DNA from: Amycolatopsis xylanica
GTDB lineage: Bacteria > Actinomycetota > Actinomycetes > Mycobacteriales > Pseudonocardiaceae
Assembly: GCF_900107045.1 (NCBI RefSeq)
Contig: NZ_FNON01000005.1
Span: 744,001 to 808,000 of the forward strand
DNA length: 64,000 nt
Reading direction: 5' to 3'
Shown one piece after another: positions 44,587 to 52,701 of the stretch (position 1 is its first letter; the number at the start of each line of letters is the position of its first letter). The position numbers were made by a program, and so were the translations under genes. The notes beneath the pieces were generated by a model, which was not told the DNA's origin, ran no database searches, and saw nothing but the letters and a program-made list of their open reading frames with translations.

Positions 44587-45552
44587 TCAGCGAATGAGGA
44601 CGTACCCGTCACCGGGCCGGTGATCCCGCGACCGCCGGACGTCGGCGGCCACGAACGTGCGTTGCAGCCAGCGATCCGTGCCGTCGTAGCGTGGCCGGAA
44701 GGCGGTGCGCCCGTGCACCGTCACCCGGTTGTCCACAATGGCCAGATCACCCGGCTCCAGCTTGGTGACCGAGGCGCCGGACGCGAACGCCTCGCCGAGC
44801 TCGGCGAGCGCCGCGGCGGCGCGCGGGGTCAGCGGGGTCGTCGCCGCGAGGTCGACCCGCATGTCCGGGTCGTCCTCCGCGCCGAAGAGCACCGCGTGCG
44901 GCGCGGTCGCGCCGTCACTTCCCCCGAACGACGGCGGTGGCTCCGTCACGAACTCCTCGTGGAACAAGGCTTCCCGCGTTTCCGTGCTGAGCAGCGGCAG
45001 GACCTCGCGGATGCACGCTGTGCGCAGCCCGGCGACCCGGTCGGGGTCGGCGCGCAGGCACAGCAGCATCACGAAGTCCGGCCGGTGCTCGTGGAACGCG
45101 TTCTCGTTGTGGAACGAGAGCAGCACCGAGCCCGAGTTGCCCTGCATCTCCTCCTGCCCTGGCACCGGCACCACGTTCTGCACCAGCGCGCCCGACTTCT
45201 CGGCCTTGAACGCGGCCGGGTCGCCGAGCCCGCAGGCGACCAGCACCAGCGAAGCCGCCGAGACCGTCGCCGAGCGCTCGACCGAGCCGAGCACCGACGG
45301 CGTCACGCCAGGCTCACCGATCGGCACCCCGCGCACGAGCAGCGCGCCGCGCGGCCCGGAATGCCTGCGGAACTCCCGCAGCGACCGGCGCAGCGCCAGC
45401 GGCAGCAGATCCCAGCCGCTCCTGGCCTGCGCGACCCAGCCGGGGTCGTCGACCTCGCCCGAACTCAGCGCGCGGGTCACCTGCTCGAACTCGGCCGTGT
45501 CGCCCGGTCTGAGGATGACCTCGGACGTGGGCGCGTGTGTGACCACTGACAT
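44587..45552 (-). CDS. Fe(II)/2-oxoglutarate oxygenase, VioC/clavaminate synthase-like
   Basis: 321 residues. Iron ligands are H148 and E150 in SFHNENAFHEHRPDF and H280 in VDNRVTVHGRTAF; R294 or R298 would bind 2-oxoglutarate. The block RPDFVMLLCLRADP and the HxE (not HxD) pair are typical of VioC/AsnO-type enzymes that hydroxylate free Arg, Asn or related amino acids at beta or gamma carbons. Here it probably hydroxylates a Lys/Orn-type building block or the product. It lies 11 nt downstream of the MetRS-like gene. Confidence 0.88.
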   Translation of the reverse strand: MSVVTHAPTSEVILRPGDTAEFEQVTRALSSGEVDDPGWVAQARSGWDLLPLALRRSLREFRRHSGPRGALLVRGVPIGEPGVTPSVLGSVERSATVSAASLVLVACGLGDPAAFKAEKSGALVQNVVPVPGQEEMQGNSGSVLLSFHNENAFHEHRPDFVMLLCLRADPDRVAGLRTACIREVLPLLSTETREALFHEEFVTEPPPSFGGSDGATAPHAVLFGAEDDPDMRVDLAATTPLTPRAAAALAELGEAFASGASVTKLEPGDLAIVDNRVTVHGRTAFRPRYDGTDRWLQRTFVAADVRRSRDHRPGDGYVLIR

Positions 45553-45563
45553 CTGTGAATCCC

Positions 45564-47135
45564 CTAGTCACCTATGAGTGGAACGTCGAACGGGGCCACC
45601 GCGTACAGCACGGGCGCTTCCATCTGGAGAGCGAAGCCACCCGCCTCGGCCACGGCGGCGGCGAGGTCGATCAGGATCGGCGATGCGCCGCTGATCAGCG
45701 CGCGGACCTCGTAGAACAGGTCACCGAGCTGGTCCGGCCGCAGTGCCTCGCGGTTGAGCCGGTCGAGCTGCGCGACGATCAGGTCCGCCGCCCTGGTCAG
45801 GCTGTAGCCGGAAAGCTCGTAGCAGATCCGGAATCGCGAGAGCACCGCTTCCGCGCGTTGCCGGGCGTCGGCGGAGACCGGCAGTTCACGTCCCTCGACA
45901 CCCGACTGTATGCCTAAATCAGCGACCGCCTTGGCGAGCTGGTTCGCCAGCCGGTTCCACGGCTCGGCGAGCCGCCGCCCGGCGACCTTGTCGAGGCCCT
46001 CGCGGCTGAAGTTGGTGCGCTGGTGCTCCGGGCAGCTGACCGCGAGATAGAACCGGATCAGGTCCCTCGGCACCTCTCGGAGCAGGTCCTTCGTGTACAG
46101 CACGTGCCCGAGGCTGGTCGAGAACTTGTCGTTCTCCAGCTCGTAGAACTCGTTGGAGATGATCGTGTCCGGCACCACGTACTTGCCCTCGTGCGCCAGG
46201 ATCAGCGCCAGGTGCGTGAGGCCCCAGAAGTACACGTTGTCGAAGCCGATGAAGTAGATGACCTCGGCGTCGTGCTCCGCGCGCCACAGCTCGTGATCGT
46301 CTTCGTGCTTCTCGCCGAGCTGCTCGGCGGCGTACGCGGTGCAGTACATCACCGCCGGGATCCCCTCGACCCAGGCGTTGAGCACCTGGCCTTCGGTCTC
46401 CGGGAACGGCGCCGGGATGCCCCACGAGATCGGGTACGTGATCGGGAAGTCCGGCAACGGCTTCGCGAGCAGCTCGTCGACGAGCCCGATGGTGTGCGGG
46501 CGCAGCCGCTCGCGCTTCTCGGCGTAGTACGCGATCAGCCGCTCGCGGTACTCCTCCATCGGCAGCACCAGTATCTCGGCTTCCCGGTGCGTGACCACGT
46601 CCTCGGGGTCCACAGTGGACCGAGGCTGCAGCAGCTCGTCGAAGTTGTTCGGGTGCCCGCAGCTCTCGCACAGCCCGCCCCGGCTCTCCACCAGGCAGAC
46701 CGGGCAATATCCGCAGACCAGGCCCTCGACGAGGAACTCGCCGTCGCGCTCCGAGTAGGGCAGCAGCACCTTCTTGAGCCGGAACTTCCCTGCCGCGTGC
46801 AGCGCGGTGACGAAGTCCAGCGACGAGGCGCGGTAGCGGTCGTCGTACGGCGCGAACCCGTCGAGCGAGATCCCCATGTCGACGAGGGTCTGCTTGATGT
46901 CGTGCCAGGACTGTCCACAAAGGTCTTCGGGGGTACGGCCTTTGCGCCGAGCACTCGCCAGTACGTACGTTTGGCTGTCATCGGTTCCACTCGAGAACAC
47001 CACCGGACGGCCCAGCGCCCGCAGATAGCGCGCGTGCACGTCGGCCGCCATGAACGGGCCAGCCAGGTGCCCGACGTGCAGATCGCCGTTCGACGTCGGC
47101 GGGGTGTCGATGACGATCGCTGTGCGCTGGCTCAC
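45564..47135 (-). CDS. MetRS-like protein of hydrazine (N-N bond) forming type
   Basis: 523 residues of class I methionyl-tRNA synthetase type: HIGH as H20-VG-H23, KMSKS as K337-FSTS, and a zinc knuckle at C144, C147, C156 and C159. In the s56-p1 and related pathways a cupin-MetRS fusion joins a hydroxylated Lys side chain to an amino acid by ATP activation, and the cupin rearranges the ester to an N-N bond. Here the cupin is a separate gene overlapping this ATG. It is shorter than housekeeping MetRS. A resistance role is the main alternative. Confidence 0.85.
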   Translation of the reverse strand: MSQRTAIVIDTPPTSNGDLHVGHLAGPFMAADVHARYLRALGRPVVFSSGTDDSQTYVLASARRKGRTPEDLCGQSWHDIKQTLVDMGISLDGFAPYDDRYRASSLDFVTALHAAGKFRLKKVLLPYSERDGEFLVEGLVCGYCPVCLVESRGGLCESCGHPNNFDELLQPRSTVDPEDVVTHREAEILVLPMEEYRERLIAYYAEKRERLRPHTIGLVDELLAKPLPDFPITYPISWGIPAPFPETEGQVLNAWVEGIPAVMYCTAYAAEQLGEKHEDDHELWRAEHDAEVIYFIGFDNVYFWGLTHLALILAHEGKYVVPDTIISNEFYELENDKFSTSLGHVLYTKDLLREVPRDLIRFYLAVSCPEHQRTNFSREGLDKVAGRRLAEPWNRLANQLAKAVADLGIQSGVEGRELPVSADARQRAEAVLSRFRICYELSGYSLTRAADLIVAQLDRLNREALRPDQLGDLFYEVRALISGASPILIDLAAAVAEAGGFALQMEAPVLYAVAPFDVPLIGD

Positions 47136-47485
47136 TTGTCACGCTCGGCGAACCGCTCGGTCATGTCTTTGTCCCACCAGACCGAGTACATCTGGAAGTC
47201 CTCGTCGCCGTCGTTGATCACCTGGTGATCGGTGTGCGGCGGGAAGTGCACCACGTCGCCCGGCACGAACTCGGTGCGCTCACCCTGCGATTCGAGGATC
47301 GCCTTGCCCGAGATCGCGATGAAGATCTCGTACTCGTGGTGGGCGTGCTTGACCGACGAGGTGCCGGGGCGGATCACGTTCCAGGCGCCTTCGAACGGCG
47401 CGTTGAGGGCGTCCCACGGGACCAGGCGCTGGGAATGGTTGTTGTCCGGCCCCAGCCGTTCCCGGTCGAGCTTGCGAATCTCCAC
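47132..47485 (-). CDS. Cupin protein, probable N-N bond-forming rearrangement partner
   Basis: 117 residues. Single cupin fold with metal ligands in KHAHHEYEIFIAISG and PPHTDHQVINDGDED (His, His, Glu, His pattern). Its stop overlaps the ATG of the MetRS-like gene (ATGA). In known hydrazine-forming enzymes such a cupin domain is fused to the N-terminus of the MetRS-like domain and converts the O-aminoacyl hydroxylamine to the hydrazine. The gene order here is the same but the fusion is split. Confidence 0.85.
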   Translation of the reverse strand: MEIRKLDRERLGPDNNHSQRLVPWDALNAPFEGAWNVIRPGTSSVKHAHHEYEIFIAISGKAILESQGERTEFVPGDVVHFPPHTDHQVINDGDEDFQMYSVWWDKDMTERFAERDK

Positions 47486-47501
47486 TGTCCGTTTTCTCCC
47501 T

Positions 47502-48803
47502 CTAGTTGGCCGTTACCGAGGTGGAAGTCAGCGTGACCGCGCGGCCGGCGCGATCGGCGAGGATGTCGTGCGCGATATCGGATCCGCGCGCGGCGAGCAT
47601 GCTCAGCAGCGAGTCGCCGATGCCGTGCGTGGCCTCGTTCACGCCCTGCAGGTAGCAGGCCGCGTCCGCCTGACCGGGGATCTTGAGCCGGTAGTCCCTG
47701 GTGACCTCGATCTTCTCCAGGCCCAGCGAGGCGGCCAGGTCACGCACCATCGTCGGCATCTCCCTGACGAACCCGGTGCCGAGCAGCACCAGGTCACAGC
47801 GGAGCTCCTCGACCGTGCCGGTCCGGCGGTCGGCCAGCTCGAGCACGACCTCGCCGCCCTCTTCGCGCGCCGAGGCGATGTCGGTCATCGTCTCGATGCG
47901 CAGCTTGCCCTTGCCGGTCATGCGGTCGAGGTACACCTGCTTGTACAGATCGTCCAAGGTGGACGCGGCCAGGCCGGAGTAGTTGCTGATGTGCATCTCG
48001 CGCAGGATCTGCTCGCGGGCGTCCGGTGGCGCGTCGAAGAAGTCGTCGACCGCGGAGGGGAAGTACAGCTCGTTCGTGAACTTGCTGTTCTCGTAGGTCT
48101 TCAACCCGATCGAGCGCATCACCAGCGTCCGGTGACAGCCGGGCAGGTCGTTGCCGACCGCGTCGAACATCTCCGCCGCGCTCTGCGCGCCGCCGATGAC
48201 CACCACCCGGTACGGCACGTCGCCGGGCAGTCCGGCGATCCTCGGCAGGTACTGCGTGCTGTGAATGATCCGATCATCGGGCAGACCGGCGAAGACGGGC
48301 GGGATATACGGGTCCCGCCCGGCGCCGACGACCAAATAGCGGCTGCCGATCGTCGAACCGTCCGCGAGGTGGGTGACCCAGCCGGTCAGCGTGCCATCGG
48401 AGTCGCGCCGAGGCTCGATCTCCTGACACTCCCGCGCACATTCCAGCCGGACTTTTTCCAGCGAATTCGCCACCCACTGGTGATAATCGGACATCTCCAC
48501 GCGATAGGGCCAGAAATTGCCCATGTTGATGAACTCGTTGAGTCTGCCGATCGAGTGAAGATAGTTGACGAACGAGAATTTGCTGCGCGGGTTGCGCAGG
48601 GTGACCAGGTCTTTCAGGAAGGAAACCTGGCTCTGCGCCTCCGGCAGCAGCATTCCCCGCTGCCAGGCGACCGTCTCGTTCCGCTCGATCACCAGCGATC
48701 GTTCGGAGAGGTCATCCGGTGCTAATTCCTCAATGGCTATGGCGAGGGCCAGGTTGGCAGGCCCTCCGCCGATGGCGAGCAGTTCGAGTGCACGATGAGT
48801 CAT
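47502..48803 (-). CDS. Flavin-dependent L-lysine/L-ornithine N-hydroxylase
   Basis: 433 residues of the SidA/PvdA/IucD/KtzI class. FAD site LLAIGGGPANLALAI, NADPH site VVVIGGAQSAAEMF, and C-terminal LLGTGFVREMP. It hydroxylates the side-chain amine of Lys or Orn with NADPH and O2. The ATG at 48803 follows GGGGAGCGG. It is followed 16 nt later by the cupin gene. In siderophore loci this enzyme sits with NRPS or NIS genes, which are absent here; with cupin and MetRS-like genes it fits hydrazine formation. Lys versus Orn cannot be decided. Confidence 0.9.
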   Translation of the reverse strand: MTHRALELLAIGGGPANLALAIAIEELAPDDLSERSLVIERNETVAWQRGMLLPEAQSQVSFLKDLVTLRNPRSKFSFVNYLHSIGRLNEFINMGNFWPYRVEMSDYHQWVANSLEKVRLECARECQEIEPRRDSDGTLTGWVTHLADGSTIGSRYLVVGAGRDPYIPPVFAGLPDDRIIHSTQYLPRIAGLPGDVPYRVVVIGGAQSAAEMFDAVGNDLPGCHRTLVMRSIGLKTYENSKFTNELYFPSAVDDFFDAPPDAREQILREMHISNYSGLAASTLDDLYKQVYLDRMTGKGKLRIETMTDIASAREEGGEVVLELADRRTGTVEELRCDLVLLGTGFVREMPTMVRDLAASLGLEKIEVTRDYRLKIPGQADAACYLQGVNEATHGIGDSLLSMLAARGSDIAHDILADRAGRAVTLTSTSVTAN

Positions 48804-48934
48804 CCGCTCCCCAGTTTCAAATGGCTCCGCGAATCGGTGTTCGTCCCAGTGGGCAGGAACGATAGCAAGGAAATCGGCGGCTGCGTACATCTTGATCTCT
48901 GGGGCGGGCAGAATGGGCCGAACGCACCAATTCG

Positions 48935-50845
48935 TTAGGCCGCAAGGCGCGGCTGAATTGTTTCAGTTCTCTCTTGATCTTGTTGTTTTCCATGATCGAT
49001 TCCCAGCAGGTGGCGAAGCAGGCCGCGGGCGAGCGTGTCGTTCTGCCGGAACGAGAGCGCGTTCACCCTCGGCCGCGCGAACGTCGCGAAGTGACTGACG
49101 TTCGTGTACGGGCCCAGCGCGTACCGCCCGTCCTGTGGTTCGCCCGCCCGGTCGAGAATCCGGAAGTCGTGGGGCGAAACGTGCAGCACGCCCGAACTGT
49201 GCTCGAATCCGTCCTCGTCGGACACCTGGTGCTCCATCGCGGCGCCGTCCTCGTACAGCCCGCGCAGCAACGGATCCGAGCAATCGCGCAGTGTCGAGCG
49301 TGGCAGCCTGGCCTCGACCAGTGTCTTCGCCTCGACCGTGTGCTCGGAGTTGTAGCCGCCGCCACGGAAAACGCCGCGCCGCTCGTCCGCCGTCACCCAG
49401 GTGCCCGCGCCGAGGAACCGGACGATCCCGGCGTTCGCGAGTGCCAGCAACTGTTCCAGTCGTTCACCGGGCGGTCCGCTGCCGACGTAGTCGAAGAAAC
49501 CGGACCACCAGCCGCTCAGGTCCTCCACCTGACTGCGCGCGGTGAGCTTGCCGCCGGCGAGCACACTGGACATTTCACCGTGAACCGACCACAGTGCTTG
49601 GAACGCGCCGAGATCCGCGCTGTGCGTGGAGTCGCCGCGCCGCGTGACGTCGGCTTCGATGTGCTCGGCCAGGTGTTGTTGCAGCTGCTCGAAACCTTCG
49701 AACTCCAGGCCGCTCAACGGCCCGTCGAGCCCCTCGAAGTCGAGCCGGTCCTCGGGGTCGGGCACGCTCGTCTCGATCAGCCGCCGCATCTCGGGGCCGC
49801 CCCAGTCGAGTGCGGTGTAGACCTCCGCGAAGTCGGCCCACGAGACCGTGACGCGATCCGGGTGCGACCGGAACAGCTCGTGGTAGTGCCCCCAGCCGAC
49901 CTCCTTCGCCATCGACGGCCAGAGGTGGGCGTAGAAGTCGAGGTCCTTCTGGAAGGTGAACCGGTTGTCGACGGTGTTCCCGTCGAAGAACCAGGGCAGC
50001 GGAGCGGGCGCGCCGCTGAGCCGGTAGCTCATCTTGGCGCGGTAGGGCACGCCGCGGCGCGAACCGACGTAGAGCACCGGCTCCTGTCCGGATTTCACAT
50101 ACCGCAGACCGTCCTCGGTGGATTCGTACCGGCCGCCGCGGCCTTCGGTCAGCAACGCCATCAGGTCGATGAACGCGAGCCCGAGCCCCCGCACGAGCAC
50201 GGGCTCGCCCGGCGCGAGAGCCGACCAGTCGACGTCGACCGTGTACGCGGGCGGCACGTAGTGCAACCCGTGCCGCGCGGCGAAATCGGACAGTGCGCGC
50301 TCCTGCTTGTCCGGCTCGACCTCGAGGTGCCCGAGCGCCAGCACGACCGCGTCCGGGTAGAGGACACCGCCCTTGGCCAGCCGCAGCCGCTCACGCCCGT
50401 TCTCGAGCCGCTCGAGCCGGACGGCGGTCGTCGGGTGCACGGTGATCGTGACCCGCTCCGGTGCCTCGGCGACGATCTTTTCCAGCACCCAGGCCAGATA
50501 CCGGCCCTGCGTGTTCCGGCTCGCGAAGGCCGACGGCTCGCAGCCGCCGTCGTGCGCGGCCGCCCACTCGGCGAGCGACGGCCCGGTCCGCAGCGGGCCG
50601 TCGAGCAGGCAGGTGTCGTCGGGGAACATGGTGACGTTCTCGGCGGTGGCGTTCATCCACATCAGCGACGACTGGTCCTCGCGCCACACCCGGCCCGCGC
50701 CGGGCGGGTACGGGTCGACCAGGTGGATGTGCAGTTCTCGGTCGGGCAAGAGCTCGCCGACATTGACCAGCAGCCGCTCGAGCACGCCGGTGCCACGCGG
50801 CCCGGCGCCGACGATGACGACCGTCAGCGGATCTGCAGATGGCAT
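48935..50845 (-). CDS. Large FAD/NAD(P)-binding protein, first gene of the N-N cluster operon
   Basis: 636 residues. N-terminal dinucleotide fold VVIVGAGPRGTGVLERLL, a further DAVVLALGHLEVEPD, then a long C-terminal part without a recognised name (GLGLAFIDLMALLTEGRGG; YNSEHTVEAKTLVEARLP). It resembles the FAD-NAD(P)-binding family (PF13454-like) of unknown reaction. It is the promoter-proximal gene, with GGGGAGAAGTC before the ATG. Possible roles are oxidation of the hydrazine intermediate or a second N-hydroxylation; neither is shown. Confidence 0.75.
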   Translation of the reverse strand: MPSADPLTVVIVGAGPRGTGVLERLLVNVGELLPDRELHIHLVDPYPPGAGRVWREDQSSLMWMNATAENVTMFPDDTCLLDGPLRTGPSLAEWAAAHDGGCEPSAFASRNTQGRYLAWVLEKIVAEAPERVTITVHPTTAVRLERLENGRERLRLAKGGVLYPDAVVLALGHLEVEPDKQERALSDFAARHGLHYVPPAYTVDVDWSALAPGEPVLVRGLGLAFIDLMALLTEGRGGRYESTEDGLRYVKSGQEPVLYVGSRRGVPYRAKMSYRLSGAPAPLPWFFDGNTVDNRFTFQKDLDFYAHLWPSMAKEVGWGHYHELFRSHPDRVTVSWADFAEVYTALDWGGPEMRRLIETSVPDPEDRLDFEGLDGPLSGLEFEGFEQLQQHLAEHIEADVTRRGDSTHSADLGAFQALWSVHGEMSSVLAGGKLTARSQVEDLSGWWSGFFDYVGSGPPGERLEQLLALANAGIVRFLGAGTWVTADERRGVFRGGGYNSEHTVEAKTLVEARLPRSTLRDCSDPLLRGLYEDGAAMEHQVSDEDGFEHSSGVLHVSPHDFRILDRAGEPQDGRYALGPYTNVSHFATFARPRVNALSFRQNDTLARGLLRHLLGIDHGKQQDQERTETIQPRLAA

Positions 50846-50902
50846 GACTTCTCCCCAGTCTGGTTTTCGTCGGGATTTGAGCACAGCTGTGCCGTGGGAA
50901 AA

Positions 50903-50931
50903 GCGTGACACCACGTGAATGGAGTTGTCAA
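50903..50931 (-). promoter_or_regulatory. Candidate promoter of the N-N cluster operon
   Basis: TTGACA at 50931-50926 (minus strand) is a perfect -35 hexamer; the -10 region about 17 nt on (TCACGC) is weak. It lies 80-90 nt before the ATG of the first operon gene, with a terminator for the upstream gene behind it. A CACGTG palindrome lies between the boxes. Confidence 0.4.
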
Positions 50932-50970
50932 CCATTTCGGTCAAGATTGTTTCGCCGTTCTGCGGGCGCG

Positions 50971-51013
50971 AAAAAAGGCATGAGGGCAGCAAAGAATCGC
51001 TGTCCCCATGCCG
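50971..51013 (-). terminator. Rho-independent terminator after the HTH gene
   Basis: On the minus strand GGCATGGGGACAGC pairs with GCTGCCCTCATGCC (one unpaired base), followed by TTTTTT. It ends the small HTH gene and insulates the following operon. Confidence 0.8.
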
Positions 51014-51040
51014 TTTTGGTGTGGTGCTGCGGGTGGTTTT

Positions 51041-51217
51041 CTAGGCGGCTTTGGCCGCCACGATCGCGAACAGTTCGTCGAGGTCGTATTCGGCCCTGCC
51101 GGGGGTGCCGTAGCGGGTGAGCTTCCCCCGGCTCGCCCACTTCCGGATGGTGTTCTCGGTGACCCCCGCGGCCAGTGCGGCCAGGTCCGTCGGGACGGTG
51201 CGCCTCCGTGTGTTCAT
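51041..51217 (-). CDS. Small BldC/excisionase-like helix-turn-helix protein
   Basis: 58 residues, a single winged HTH of MerR/Xis type (LAALAAGVTENTIRKWASRGKLTRYGTPGRAEYDLDEL). The ATG at 51217 has GAGGGAG ahead; an in-frame extension upstream has no RBS. It lies just upstream of the N-N operon but is separated by a terminator, so it has its own transcript. It may regulate that operon or the secreted peptide gene on the other side. Phage excisionase origin is also possible, but no integrase is present. Confidence 0.75.
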   Translation of the reverse strand: MNTRRRTVPTDLAALAAGVTENTIRKWASRGKLTRYGTPGRAEYDLDELFAIVAAKAA

Positions 51218-51423
51218 GACGTCTCCCTCGTTACGGCGTTCGCGGCCCCAGTGCTTCGTCCTCCGCGATGTGACCACTGTCCCCAGCGCGGCTTTGGGCC
51301 CGCTATCGGCCGTCTATCGGTCCGGGGAAAGCGCACCGGAAGCCCGTCGATACCGCGCGGGCGTCAACTGGTTTCAGCCCGGCCGGAACACCCCGGACCA
51401 GGCAAGACACCAGGGAGAACATC

Positions 51424-51627
51424 ATGACCATCACCCGCAAGCTCGCCGCCACCGCAGCCGCCACCGCCATCGCCGGCCTCGCCTTCTTCTCGGCCTTCGC
51501 CCCCAGCGCCTCGGCCGACACCCACTGGAACACCGCCGGCGACCCGGTCTGCGCCGCCGACACCCACTGGAACGGCACCGAGTGCGTCGCCGACACCCAC
51601 TGGGGCTCCGACGACACCCACTGGTGA
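51424..51627 (+). CDS. Small secreted peptide with four DTHW repeats
   Basis: 67 residues. Sec signal peptide with AxA cleavage (residues 1-31: MTITRKLAAT ... APSASA), leaving a 36-residue mature peptide that begins and ends with DTHW. DTHW occurs at 32-35, 46-49, 57-60 and 64-67, with spacings shortening from 14 to 11 to 7. Two Cys (43 and 54) could form one disulfide. AGGGAG precedes the ATG. The repeats align four His and four Trp, which could bind metal or sit in the cell wall. No family is recognised, and no modifying enzyme is next to it. Confidence 0.7.
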   Translation: MTITRKLAATAAATAIAGLAFFSAFAPSASADTHWNTAGDPVCAADTHWNGTECVADTHWGSDDTHW

Positions 51628-51785
51628 ACCCGCACCCCCCTGCCAGCCCCAAGCTCTCAGGTCCGCCCGCCGCGGCGACGAGCCGGTTCACCCCGATCCG
51701 AGCGGTGAATTCCCAGCCCGCCGCGGACGAATGAAACACTTGCCTTCCACTGGGGCCGTTACCGCCACGAGTCGCGGTACGGAAA

Positions 51786-52253
51786 TCAGACGTCGATCTG
51801 CAGAATCGCCTGATCCTTGCCGATTTCGAAGAACCCGATCGTATAGCGTTCGCCGCTGCCCAGCCCCGTTCCGGAGCCGGTGTCGTAAACCGTCGCGGTG
51901 AATGTCCCGCCACCGAAACCCGTTTGCTCGAAAGTGACCGAACCCGGCTCGATCGCCTTGATCCGCAGTGTCGTGCCGCCCACCTCGGCCGGGGTCGTGA
52001 CGCGGTCACCGGGCTTGACGTGCACCCGGCACTTCCCGTCCTTGCACGAGGCGAAGTTCCGGCCTTCGTCCGGCATGTCCGCGATGGTCGGCAGCGCCCT
52101 GCTCGGCTCAGCCACCGTGGTCGGCTGAGTTGCCGCACTCGATGACTGCGTCGGGGCGGTAGTGAGCGGTACCGGGCTGGCCTGCTTCGGCACGGAGCCG
52201 CACCCCGCCAGCGCGAGCACGAAAAGTCCGACCAGGAAACGGGGCGGTTTCAT
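51786..52253 (-). CDS. Hypothetical lipoprotein
   Basis: 155 residues. Signal with lipobox LALAGC (FLVGLFVLALAGCGSV), Ser/Thr/Pro linker, then a beta-rich domain with one Cys pair (FASCKDGKCRVHVKPGD) and a Gly-rich turn (FGGGTFTATVYDTGSGTG). Function unknown. It is convergent with the DTHW peptide gene. Confidence 0.7.
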   Translation of the reverse strand: MKPPRFLVGLFVLALAGCGSVPKQASPVPLTTAPTQSSSAATQPTTVAEPSRALPTIADMPDEGRNFASCKDGKCRVHVKPGDRVTTPAEVGGTTLRIKAIEPGSVTFEQTGFGGGTFTATVYDTGSGTGLGSGERYTIGFFEIGKDQAILQIDV

Positions 52254-52360
52254 GCGTCGAGCGTAGGTCGATCACCCGGGACCGGTCCCGCCTCGCGCGC
52301 TCGCCGATACCTCGCCTACCGCGCCCACACCCCCGCCGTGACCTGCACGCGCGACTCTGG

Positions 52361-52406
52361 GTCGTGAGTGTTTAGACCGGTTAGAACCGGCCATACCACT
52401 CACGAC
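52361..52406. terminator. 46-nt hairpin, copy 6 of 8 (chimeric arms)
   Basis: The left inner arm is of the TTTAGACC type and the right of the GGCCATACC type, so inner pairing is poor while outer arms and loop still pair. It does not sit at a gene end. Confidence 0.55.
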
Positions 52407-52655
52407 CCCCGCGCGTGTCAGGCCTGCGCGGTCGGTGAGTGCGGTTTGCGGCGTTGAACGACCTGATTCCCACTCAGTCAAGCGACTTGACCAAGCCACA
52501 TGAACGTGGCGTCTGTGACGCTGACCGTTACATACGCCACTTTCGTGCGATCAAGACCTGACTTCGCCCAAGGGCCTGCGAACCGTGGCCGAGCAAGCGT
52601 CACGCGCGGCCCGCATCCGGGATAAAGCCCGCTTTATCCCGCCCCGCGCAAGGGG

Positions 52656-52701
52656 GTCGTGAGTGTTTAGACCGGTTAGAACCGGCCGTACCACTCACGA
52701 C
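52656..52701. terminator. 46-nt hairpin, copy 7 of 8 (chimeric arms)
   Basis: Same left arm as copy 6; the right arm reads GGCCGTACC. It lies 15 nt after the TAP-type hydrolase stop on that gene's transcript, the expected place for a terminator. Confidence 0.6.

Noticed and set aside
45564..47135. MetRS-like gene as the housekeeping metG
   Set aside because: It overlaps a cupin gene, sits in a biosynthetic operon and is shorter than usual; resistance remains possible but is less likely than N-N formation.
47502..48803. N-hydroxylase as part of a siderophore or piperazate locus
   Set aside because: No NRPS, NIS synthetase, acyltransferase or KtzT-like protein is present within the operon.
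51364..51621. Gly/Val-rich ORF opposite the DTHW peptide
   Set aside because: It is the antisense of the repeat codons; the plus strand has the RBS and signal peptide.
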